In this document: positions 22,468-29,718 of the stretch, piece by piece
Numbering within the stretch: position 1 is the stretch's first letter
How the letters are laid out: each line of letters opens with the position of its first letter
Translations under genes and position numbers: made by a program
Notes under the pieces: model-generated
Told to the model about the DNA's origin: nothing
Databases searched by the model: none
The model's input: the letters and a program-made list of their open reading frames with translations, nothing else
Origin: Clostridia bacterium
GTDB taxonomy: Bacteria > Bacillota > Clostridia > Peptostreptococcales > Acidaminobacteraceae
NCBI GenBank assembly: GCA_016937975.1
Contig: JAFGVN010000056.1
Location: 1 to 43,611 of the forward strand
Length of the DNA: 43,611 nucleotides
Reading direction: 5' to 3'

Positions 22468-23263
22468 GAGTCCTCCTTAAAACGCCCCATTCTTCAATGG
22501 GTTCATAACCTTGGTCTATAAAGAAATGTTTTAACTCTGGATTGCCATAGAATAAACACGGTTGCCGATTGGTTGACTCTAGATATTCACTAAGATACCT
22601 TAGTATCTGTGTTCCAAGGCCTTTGTTACGATAAGCAGGGTCAACAAAAATGCCCCCAATCATACCGGCTACTGTATTTTCTGCAGTGGTGTTCCCATGA
22701 GCAATAATTTCACCCTTTTCTTTTATGAAGACATGTATGCCTTCACCTGATTCTATACGTGTAGAAATTTGCTTTTGTCTTTCATAAACATCTTTCGAAT
22801 AAAGATGCTCAAACTCTGGAAAATCTGCATACCGCTTGGCTATTGCCAAAGTATCTTCTTCTGTCGCCTTTGTAATTCTCTTATCCAGTTCAATGATTTC
22901 ATGAGCATTTCGCCTTTTTAAAAACGGCATTTTGAAAACACACTCTGGCATATGATATAAAAACTTAATCTGCTCTACTACCGATGCTTTTCCACTGATG
23001 ACAGATATTTTATAATTGAGTATTATGTCTTTTACATAAGCATAATCCGTCTCCATCTTTCTACTGTAACAAATCAAATTATCATGATATCTCAATAGAA
23101 CTGCGGTCAGTTCCTCTATTATTTCTTCAAACCAAACATCTTGAACACGACTTTCAAATCCAAATCTTTCAATATCACTGATCATAAAAAGATTAGCAAT
23201 AGGCTCCAATAGCAGATATTTCATGATTTTTTCCTGGTCTTGCATTTTGGCTTTATGCCACAT
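22460..23263 (-). CDS. GNAT-family N-acetyltransferase
   Basis: A 267-aa protein with a divergent N-terminal half and a C-terminal GNAT domain (about 130-267): GMIGGIFVDPAYRNKGLGTQILRYLSEYL carries the acetyl-CoA loop (R-N-K-G-L-G) and LFYGNPELKHFFIDQGYEPIEEWGVLRR the closing strands. The N-terminal half (MKYLLLEPIANLFMISDIERFG) resembles the two-domain GNATs in which the first half is a degenerate acetyltransferase. ATG follows AGGAGG. It lies between the GntR regulator and the SAM hydrolase in one operon, so it may acetylate the same small molecule; the substrate is unknown. Confidence 0.85.
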   Translation of the reverse strand: MWHKAKMQDQEKIMKYLLLEPIANLFMISDIERFGFESRVQDVWFEEIIEELTAVLLRYHDNLICYSRKMETDYAYVKDIILNYKISVISGKASVVEQIKFLYHMPECVFKMPFLKRRNAHEIIELDKRITKATEEDTLAIAKRYADFPEFEHLYSKDVYERQKQISTRIESGEGIHVFIKEKGEIIAHGNTTAENTVAGMIGGIFVDPAYRNKGLGTQILRYLSEYLESTNRQPCLFYGNPELKHFFIDQGYEPIEEWGVLRRTHE

Positions 23264-23271
23264 ACTACCTC

Positions 23272-23985
23272 CTACTGTATAACGAAATTCAATTCAAACC
23301 GACTTGGATTCAAATAATATTTAATTCGGGCAATCCCTTGCTGATTTTCATTCCATAAAGTAGACTCCATATAGATAACCAACTCTCCTGCCTTAACATC
23401 CAGATGTTCCTCCACTCTTTCGAAAGCAGGAACCACTTTAAGTTTAGTTTCAGAATACTTAGCATGCTCATACATTTCTTCATTCATAAACGAAAGAATC
23501 GCATCATCATCATTTAAATTAACTGGATAATCTTTAAACATCTTAGTGGGAATCTGAACAAATGTATGAGCTATTTTTTCTCCTTCGGAAAGATAATAGT
23601 TATTGGAAGCCAATACAATATCATGAGCATCAATTTCAAGTCTATCCATGGCGACCTTTGTTGGTGGTGAGAAATTATAATCCATCTCTATATGCTCTAT
23701 TAACTGCAAGCTCCCATTAAGAATTGGATTAAAGATCTTCTTTATCGCTGCTTCAGAAAGGTCATTTCGTGCTGAAACAATACTGCCACGACCTTGTTGC
23801 TTCTGAATCAAACCATCCTCTTTCAATATTGTCAAAGCCTCTCTAACAGTATTCCGACTAACATCATACTCTTGAGAAAGCACGTTTTCACTTGGCAGTA
23901 TAGATCCTTTTTCATAATAATTTGAAACAATTTTTTCATACAGATCATTATAAATAGGAATATAATTCGGTAATTTATTTTTCAT
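23272..23985 (-). CDS. GntR-family (HutC subgroup) regulator of the ECF operon
   Basis: A 237-aa regulator. Start chosen at ATG 23985 (MKNKLPNYIPIYNDLYEKI) after GGGAGGGG. Winged HTH about 5-70 (ILPSENVLSQEYDVSRNTVREALTILKEDGLI), then UTRA ligand domain about 90-237 (ASNNYYLSEGEKIAHTFVQIP). First gene of the GntR-GNAT-SAM hydrolase-ECF operon. The palindrome AACTTGTTCAACAAGTT just after the operon -10 box is a likely autoregulatory operator. The effector is probably the transported compound or its product. Confidence 0.9.
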   Translation of the reverse strand: MKNKLPNYIPIYNDLYEKIVSNYYEKGSILPSENVLSQEYDVSRNTVREALTILKEDGLIQKQQGRGSIVSARNDLSEAAIKKIFNPILNGSLQLIEHIEMDYNFSPPTKVAMDRLEIDAHDIVLASNNYYLSEGEKIAHTFVQIPTKMFKDYPVNLNDDDAILSFMNEEMYEHAKYSETKLKVVPAFERVEEHLDVKAGELVIYMESTLWNENQQGIARIKYYLNPSRFELNFVIQ

Positions 23986-24013
23986 TTCCCCTCCCGTTGA
24001 AGTACAATTAAGC

Positions 24014-24030
24014 AACTTGTTCAACAAGTT
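24014..24030. promoter_or_regulatory. Palindromic operator, probably for the GntR protein
   Basis: AACTTGTT-C-AACAAGTT, perfect 8-bp arms, begins 1 bp downstream of the -10 box and covers the expected transcription start. Its size and position suit a GntR-family repressor acting on its own operon. Confidence 0.75.
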
Positions 24031-24031
24031 A

Positions 24032-24061
24032 ATTATACGTCTAACAAATATAAACTGTCAA
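24032..24061 (-). promoter_or_regulatory. Promoter of the GntR-ECF operon
   Basis: Minus strand TTGACA (24061-24056), 18-nt spacer, TATAAT (24037-24032): full consensus in both boxes. Confidence 0.88.
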
Positions 24062-24117
24062 TAATCCACCTTTGAAAAAAATAAAAAATTTCGAATTTTC
24101 AGTTTACTTTAAACAAC

Positions 24118-24140
24118 AAAAAACCACGGTTTCCCATGGT
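24118..24140 (-). terminator. Terminator of the trans-sulfuration gene
   Basis: Minus strand ACCATGG-GAAA-CCGTGGT hairpin (arms 24134-24140 and 24123-24129, one wobble) with a GNRA tetraloop followed by six T residues, 6 nt past the stop codon. It isolates this gene from the ECF operon. Confidence 0.9.
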
Positions 24141-24145
24141 ATTGA

Positions 24146-25303
24146 TTATATGACTTCCAATGCTTGTCTAATATCTAATATTAAATCTTCAGGATCTTCC
24201 AAACCTACAAATAATCTTATTAAACCTGGATGAATTCCAGAAGCTTCAAGTTTCTCTTGACTTAATTCCTTTGACAAACTAATAATTGGTGCATAGGCCA
24301 GAGATTCAAAGCCACCCCAACTGACCCCTATTGAAAACAATTTCAATTGATCAATGAAATTTCTTGCTCCTTTTGCATCTGTGTTTAAAACAACACTGAA
24401 CAAACCTCCAAAACCTGACATCTGTTTCATTGCAATTGGATTATCCTTTGGATAAAGAATTTCTTTCACCTTTGGAGAGGTTTTCAAAAATTCAATAATT
24501 TGCAATGTTGATTTTTCATGTCTCTCCATACGAATAGGTAAGGTTCTCAAACCTCTTAGAACCAACCACGCTTCAAATGGTGCCATTTTTGCCCCTAAAA
24601 ATTGATGTTCTTCCATGAACAATGCCTTGATAATTTTCTTTGATGAAATGACAGCACCTGAAACAACATCAGAATGGCCACATAAATATTTACTGGCAGA
24701 ATGGACAACTACATCGATACCCATGGACAATGGATTTTGAAAAATAGGTGACGCCCAAGTATTATCTACGATAGTTGCAATATGATGAGCTTTTGCATAA
24801 TTGGCAATTAGTTCAAGGTCCTGACAAGCATAAATGCCACTAGAAGGACTTTCCAAATAAATTAACACTGTATTATCCTTAGTTTTCCTTTTGATCTCTT
24901 CTAAAGCATTACCTTTTACAAAATCAACTGCCACATTAAATTTTTTTCCCAGATATTCTGTTAAGAAGTTTGAAGTTGGTCCATAAACACTGTCTATACA
25001 AATTACATGGTCACCCGTTTTAACAAAGTGTAAAATGGCAGAAGATATTGCTGACATACCTGAAGAAAAAAACTTACAGGCTTCTCCTTTTTCAAGAGCA
25101 GCTACTTTTTCCTCTAACATCTTTACCGTTGGATTATTACCTCTTGTATAGATATAGGCTTCTGACATGTTTGAAAAGGCATCATCAATTTGATCTGCAT
25201 TTGCAAAAGTAAACAGTGAGTTTTGAAAGATAGGTGGCACGACAGCACCATGATAATCTTTTCTATCTTCGCCATAATGAGCAATAATAGTTGATGGTTT
25301 CAT
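24146..25303 (-). CDS. Cys/Met metabolism PLP-dependent enzyme (trans-sulfuration family)
   Basis: A 385-aa fold-type I PLP enzyme of the MetB/MetC/MGL family. Seen: YTRGNNPTVKMLEEKVAALE (52-71), SSGMSAISSA (80-89), VDNTWASP (179-186), and the PLP lysine K205 in SASKYLCGHSDVVSGAV. At the position of the cysteine diagnostic for methionine gamma-lyase (YGCT) it has P109 (YGPT), arguing against a classic MGL; cystathionine gamma-synthase, beta-lyase or a C-S lyase are open. It has its own promoter and terminator but lies next to the SAM hydrolase operon, hinting at sulfur amino acid metabolism. Confidence 0.9.
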   Translation of the reverse strand: MKPSTIIAHYGEDRKDYHGAVVPPIFQNSLFTFANADQIDDAFSNMSEAYIYTRGNNPTVKMLEEKVAALEKGEACKFFSSGMSAISSAILHFVKTGDHVICIDSVYGPTSNFLTEYLGKKFNVAVDFVKGNALEEIKRKTKDNTVLIYLESPSSGIYACQDLELIANYAKAHHIATIVDNTWASPIFQNPLSMGIDVVVHSASKYLCGHSDVVSGAVISSKKIIKALFMEEHQFLGAKMAPFEAWLVLRGLRTLPIRMERHEKSTLQIIEFLKTSPKVKEILYPKDNPIAMKQMSGFGGLFSVVLNTDAKGARNFIDQLKLFSIGVSWGGFESLAYAPIISLSKELSQEKLEASGIHPGLIRLFVGLEDPEDLILDIRQALEVI

Positions 25304-25338
25304 AATTTCCTCCGATATAGGCTTAATCTTATAAACTC

Positions 25339-25368
25339 ATCATAACAAGAAGCTATGGTAAACGTCAA
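25339..25368 (-). promoter_or_regulatory. Promoter of the trans-sulfuration gene
   Basis: Minus strand TTGACG (25368-25363), 18-nt spacer, TATGAT (25344-25339). Block 25332-25372 matches the glycan-operon promoter block 17378-17418 at 35 of 41 positions, including most of the spacer. Confidence 0.82.
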
Positions 25369-25433
25369 TGAAGGTTTTCCAAGTCCTTAGACATATAATT
25401 TTTATACTGATAAGTTTCAATTAAGATCAGATC

Positions 25434-25660
25434 TCAGAATATTTCAACCGATAATCCTTGTTTATGTATTTTAGAAACAATAGCTATCATAATTAAAATG
25501 TGGATTGGTAAATAATAAAGTCTTCCATAGAATTCACAAGTCCGATCTATGTCCAAGAAATATCCAAGTTTAAATCACTTTCCATCATTAAATAAACACA
25601 CATGAAACTGATGATATTGGCAAAAGAAAACATCATGAAAAATATTATTTTCTTGAATTG
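25434..25660 (-). pseudogene. Possible frameshifted small membrane-protein gene
   Basis: In the 414-bp gap between two genes the minus strand reads QFKKIIFFMMFSFANIISFM then CVYLMMESDLNLDISWT-stop (stop at 25547), while an overlapping second frame from about 25573 continues FKLGYFLDIDRTCEFYGRLY then YLPIHILIMIAIVSKIHKQG and stops at 25434. Joined by one shift this gives a protein of about 75 aa with two hydrophobic helices and a basic loop. The ATG at 25636 has no Shine-Dalgarno and lies inside the first hydrophobic run, so the 5' end looks lost too. It may be a decayed gene or coincidence in AT-rich DNA. No family recognised. Confidence 0.35.
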
Positions 25661-25717
25661 TAGGATATCGTTCTAAATTGGGGTAAAATGATAATAAGAA
25701 TGATATCGTGAGGTGAA

Positions 25718-27247
25718 ATGGTGAAAAGAATTAGATGTTTATTGGGAATAATTCTAGTTTTAATCTTATTAGTGGGATGCGAAAACAATCAAACAAAATT
25801 TTCTCATGAAGAAATAGAATCCAAGGAAACAGAAATTGAACAGCTTAAAAGTCAGATTATAACCCTTGAAAATGCATTGGTAAACAAAGAAAGTGAGAAC
25901 AATCAAGTTAAAGGTGATTACACCATCTACAAAGAGCATTATCACTATTTGGAATCCTATGCAGATGCAATTTACGTCATTATCAGAAAAGGCGATCCTA
26001 AACTTGATGATATCTGGACAGATACCTTATGGCAATTGGGACCTAATAAATCTAATCAGATTTTCGAAGGTAAAGGTTTGGACTTTAGAGTCAGTCCAGA
26101 TGAACAATATATTGCCGTATCTACAGATCTAGATCTTAGTCTCCTGGATTCAGAAGGAAATCTCTTGAAACAGTTCTCTCAATCAGAATTGGATTCAACT
26201 AAAAATGTTCATCTGAATTTACTGAAATGGAATGACATCGGTGACGTGTTGTGGCTTGAAAGTCAAGAAACCTATATAACTAAGCATTATATAAGAATCG
26301 ATATGAATTCATTGCACGTTGATGTTTATGAGAACCAGTTTGTTATGGGTGACGATTATGATCTTGACCCCAATACAGGTCAAATCGTTTATAGTGATTA
26401 TCCTGTTTTTTTCGATGAGGAAGCTTTGAAAGCATATCAAGAGAGTCAAGTATCTACAAACCTCTATTATTATGACTTAAACTTGCAGAAGAAAGCCTTT
26501 GTTCGTGCAGCGACGACGACTAGGTTTAGCCCAAAATGGATTAGTAATGATCAGTTTACTTATCATGAAGGTTCAGAAATAAAAACTAGTAAAAAAGAAG
26601 ATATTTTCTTCGAACCTGTTCCAGAAGTGAATCTAAGCGATTTACCAGAAGTATGGCAACGTACTTTTGAACACATCAGTCGTTACGAAGGTCAATTGAC
26701 CAATCAAGAAATAAATGTCATTAACACTCTTTTTCAACCCATGTACGACGTTTCAAATTTGGTTATCGTCAATCCTATTTCTTGCTTCTTCACCTCTGAA
26801 TATGACCAAGTAGAAAATCTGGATTTTGTTGAATTTCTAAGGTATTTCCCCTATGGTCAAGTGCCTGACACCTTGCCAGAATTTAATGAATTGAAAACAT
26901 TGGAGCAATGGCCTTTTACAAATATCAATACATTTATGAATATGCCCGTACCGATTCATAAATATAGTTTCAAGGATCTGAATGAAACCCTTATCCTGTA
27001 TGCCGGAATAGCGTTAGATGAGATTAAGGGCATTTATGATGATGAGGTCTTCTATCTTTCAAGTACGCATGCATTTTATAACTATACCAGCGACTTTGCT
27101 CCTGGATATTTTCAGATTACCAGCGGACAAGTCAAAGATTCTGTCATAACACTTTATGGTACAACGAACGAAATGATAAATCGACAATTGACCCTTGTTC
27201 TAAAAGACAATCAATATGTTATACAATCATTTAAATCATATGAGTGA
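25718..27247 (+). CDS. Coiled-coil lipoprotein, function unknown
   Basis: A 509-aa exported lipoprotein, one of two confident plus-strand genes. Signal MVKRIRCLLGIILVLILLVGC gives a lipobox LVGC with C21. A short coiled coil follows (HEEIESKETEIEQLKSQIITLENALVNKESE, about 30-62), then a beta-rich domain (about 80-300) with propeller-like blades such as DTLWQLGPNKSNQIFEGKGLDFRVSPDEQYIAVST and SPKWISNDQFTYHEGSEIKT, then a C-terminal region about 310-509. ATG follows GAGG. No clear promoter was found. It may sense or bind something at the cell surface; the family was not recognised. Confidence 0.85.
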   Translation: MVKRIRCLLGIILVLILLVGCENNQTKFSHEEIESKETEIEQLKSQIITLENALVNKESENNQVKGDYTIYKEHYHYLESYADAIYVIIRKGDPKLDDIWTDTLWQLGPNKSNQIFEGKGLDFRVSPDEQYIAVSTDLDLSLLDSEGNLLKQFSQSELDSTKNVHLNLLKWNDIGDVLWLESQETYITKHYIRIDMNSLHVDVYENQFVMGDDYDLDPNTGQIVYSDYPVFFDEEALKAYQESQVSTNLYYYDLNLQKKAFVRAATTTRFSPKWISNDQFTYHEGSEIKTSKKEDIFFEPVPEVNLSDLPEVWQRTFEHISRYEGQLTNQEINVINTLFQPMYDVSNLVIVNPISCFFTSEYDQVENLDFVEFLRYFPYGQVPDTLPEFNELKTLEQWPFTNINTFMNMPVPIHKYSFKDLNETLILYAGIALDEIKGIYDDEVFYLSSTHAFYNYTSDFAPGYFQITSGQVKDSVITLYGTTNEMINRQLTLVLKDNQYVIQSFKSYE

Positions 27248-27251
27248 AATT

Positions 27252-27287
27252 GAAACAGGGATTATTCAAGTGAATACTCCCTGTTTC
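27252..27287 (+). terminator. Terminator of the plus-strand lipoprotein gene
   Basis: GAAACAGGGA (27252-27261) pairs with TCCCTGTTTC (27278-27287), with further pairing TATTC/GAATA inside, followed by TTATCTCTATTATATT. It lies 5 nt after the stop and, being A-T flanked on both sides, could also act on the convergent minus-strand operon. Confidence 0.8.
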
Positions 27288-27385
27288 TTATCTCTATTAT
27301 ATTATAAACTTAAACCCATCAACAAAGCGGTTGTTCTCATAGGACTCATTTAGAGTTATAAACATCGAAAATAAGATTAATATTA

Positions 27386-28915
27386 TTATTCCTCTAAAAT
27401 CACACCGCCCCATTCCACAATAGCGTAACCAAAGCGGTTCATTGGTTCTATTACTGGTTCTGTATTGGGCATACTCTCTTTATCAAAGACAAACCATAAT
27501 CTAAATAAGAACTCTGGTTCAGGTGTAATTTGTACAGGCATTGCCAGATCAACAGTTTCTGTCAGCTGAGGATACACGGCGTAATCTTCATCAGGATCAA
27601 GTTTTACATTCCAGTAATCTAAGAAATCATTACGTTCTTTCTCTGTAAAACCATAAGCGATTAAAATGTTTTCCATCTGTTCATTTCGGTGTTCTGCATC
27701 AATAATCCAACCTTCATCGGTTTGATACAACGCTGGCCAAGTCATAGATTCATAGAATAAATAGTCATAGACCTTACCATCTGATGTCATCATAGAACCA
27801 TCAGGATAGGCTGTTACCTGCCATCTGTCCAAATAGTCAGGAATAACAGTTTCAAGCAATCCAGGCATGTCGAAGACAACTGTAACTTCAGTAACTTCAG
27901 TAGGATAAATATAAATATTCGGTTTATATGCGCCTACATTATCACCTGGTTTACGACCCAAACCTTGATTTCTTCTATCCAACCACTGTTGATGTCTCTG
28001 CTGTGCCAGTGCCAGTTGCTCAGGAGTAGGATGAACCCCTGTATACTGATACCACCTTGTGATCCACCCTTCAAAGGTTTCTGTCCAATAATCATTGGTA
28101 TTGTCTATAATTTCATCTGCAACATTGAGTACTCTGTTATTTTTGCTGTTCATATAAGCAGCAAAGGTATCACTGGTCACAAAATCCTTTGAAACCCCAA
28201 CGCCTAATGCAAACAATTCTCCACCCTGTTTAATAACCGGGATTTGTCCCCAAGGGGTTAATAAGAAACCATTGATGGCTACATTGGAACCTAATAGCGT
28301 ATCTCTTAGGAATCGCATAGAGGAGTGATTATGCTTGTATTCCCCTTTCAACAACGCTTCAGTGTCTGTATACATACCGTAAACAGAAAGTGCAGTACCC
28401 GTTAATTTTATACCTTTCAGATTTCTCAGTTTCCCGAACAACCCTTCTGTTAACTTCCTATTGGCTGCTATTTTATCAGCATTGTTGTTTAAGGATCTCA
28501 TGGTTCTATTCCATGCCTTTGAACCTTCTTTTAATTTAGAAAGAGATTTTTCGATGTTGGCTTTCGCTTCAAGTAATCGAGATAATCCTTTTTCAGCTTT
28601 ATTAATACTGGCTTTGATTTTATCCGCTTCTCCTACTAAACGTTCCAAGTAATTTAACCCTTGGCTTACGACAGCACCACCACCCGTTGAAGTAGGACTT
28701 GTAGCAGAATCCACAGCAAGATCCACTACAGCATCGCCTATGGTAGGTGGTTTCTTCGGCTCTTCAAGTAAGGCCAATGTGGCCTGAACTCTACTGATTT
28801 GAAGAGGTCTATACTCTGAATAATCGAAGTAACCAAAAGCCGAATTTGTCATTAAGGTTAAAATCAAAAGGATTGATAGAATGGGTTTTAGTAATTTAAT
28901 TTTCATCCGATTCAC
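27386..28915 (-). CDS. Secreted protein with helical core and C-terminal KPNIYIYP domain
   Basis: A 509-aa protein, exported by an N-terminal signal (residues about 6-30, LLKPILSILLILTLMTNSAFG) without a lipobox. Next come a helical region with coiled-coil character (about 85-170, ERLVGEADKIKASINKAEKGLSRLLEAKANIEKSLSKL), a glycine-rich hydrophobic middle (about 170-260) and a proline/tryptophan-rich stretch (WITRWYQYTGVHPTPEQLALAQ). The C-terminal domain (about 325-509) starts KPNIYIYP and contains DGKVYDYLFYESM and WNVKLDPDEDY; I have the impression of a recurrent domain in secreted Firmicute proteins (KPxIYxYP...YDYLFWE), function unknown. Start overlaps the TPR gene by 20 nt, so translation is coupled. 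Third gene of the operon. Confidence 0.82.
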   Translation of the reverse strand: MNRMKIKLLKPILSILLILTLMTNSAFGYFDYSEYRPLQISRVQATLALLEEPKKPPTIGDAVVDLAVDSATSPTSTGGGAVVSQGLNYLERLVGEADKIKASINKAEKGLSRLLEAKANIEKSLSKLKEGSKAWNRTMRSLNNNADKIAANRKLTEGLFGKLRNLKGIKLTGTALSVYGMYTDTEALLKGEYKHNHSSMRFLRDTLLGSNVAINGFLLTPWGQIPVIKQGGELFALGVGVSKDFVTSDTFAAYMNSKNNRVLNVADEIIDNTNDYWTETFEGWITRWYQYTGVHPTPEQLALAQQRHQQWLDRRNQGLGRKPGDNVGAYKPNIYIYPTEVTEVTVVFDMPGLLETVIPDYLDRWQVTAYPDGSMMTSDGKVYDYLFYESMTWPALYQTDEGWIIDAEHRNEQMENILIAYGFTEKERNDFLDYWNVKLDPDEDYAVYPQLTETVDLAMPVQITPEPEFLFRLWFVFDKESMPNTEPVIEPMNRFGYAIVEWGGVILEE

Positions 28916-29717
28916 CTCCCAAACTTATGTCATTGAGATACCATGCTATATAACTGGAAGTGGTCTCATCCGGTTCTCTTAGTGCTGCTTCTTCAAAGTA
29001 TTCAAGTGCTTCACTCATCCTTTGTTGTTCATAACAGGTTACACCTAGATAATAGGCAGTTTGGTAATCGGAAGGATCTTGTTCATAAGCTCTTAACAAA
29101 TGATATTCTCCTTTTGTAAATTCTTGCCTATCAATATAGGAAACACCTGCCATCTTTTGCATATGGGTCCAATATGGATGATGATAAGCAGCCTCCATAT
29201 AGAGATTTCTCAGATCATTGGCATGATCTTGTGGATTTAATGTTAAGAACACGGTCTCCAACAAAGTATAATACTCTACAGTAAAACGATCACTGTAGTA
29301 ATATGCGGTGTTTCTTGCTGCATCAAAATTACTTTCACCTAAGTAGATCATCGTTTCAAGAAGTACAGTATTATCACTTGTACCATACACTTCTTTTATT
29401 TGCTCCAATTCACTTCTAGCTTTAACCAGTTCATTATCCATAAGAAGTTCCATAACCGAATCGATTTGATCTGAATAATCATTCAAGCCACCTTCTGCTG
29501 TGGTCATGCCTGATAGTGCGCCCACTGAAAACAAACCCAAAAGTAAGAGAGGTTTTAAGATCTTTGTCATCTTTTCAGGCAATTTTATTGGCGTCCTACT
29601 TGAAGTCAAAATCAAATTAAGCAAGCCTAATAAAATTCCTATCATACCCATAAACTTAGAACAACTAAAGAGGAACATGCCTAATGCAAATATAATCATC
29701 ATCACGATTGAAATCAT
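28896..29717 (-). CDS. Membrane-anchored TPR protein
   Basis: A 273-aa protein. Two or three hydrophobic helices at the N-terminus (MISIVMMIIFALGMFLF, GMIGILLGLLNLILT, ILKPLLLLGLFSVGAL) precede a soluble part, about 85-273, made of TPR-like helical pairs; the clearest are GEYHLLRAYEQDPSDYQTAYYLGVTCYEQQRMSEALEYFEEAALREPDE (about 205-255). TPR repeats usually bind other proteins. It starts 1 nt after the stop of the large zinc-ribbon gene, using an AGGAGGTGA in that gene's last codons, and overlaps the secreted-protein gene. The three products probably work together at the membrane. Confidence 0.85.
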   Translation of the reverse strand: MISIVMMIIFALGMFLFSCSKFMGMIGILLGLLNLILTSSRTPIKLPEKMTKILKPLLLLGLFSVGALSGMTTAEGGLNDYSDQIDSVMELLMDNELVKARSELEQIKEVYGTSDNTVLLETMIYLGESNFDAARNTAYYYSDRFTVEYYTLLETVFLTLNPQDHANDLRNLYMEAAYHHPYWTHMQKMAGVSYIDRQEFTKGEYHLLRAYEQDPSDYQTAYYLGVTCYEQQRMSEALEYFEEAALREPDETTSSYIAWYLNDISLGGESDEN

Positions 29718-29718
29718 A

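Noticed and set aside
24146-25303. Methionine gamma-lyase call
   Set aside because: The diagnostic cysteine is replaced by proline (YGPT), so only the broader family is named.
25304-25717. SAM (S-box) or T-box riboswitch before the trans-sulfuration gene
   Set aside because: The leader after the TATGAT promoter is only about 30 nt and no conserved helices were seen.
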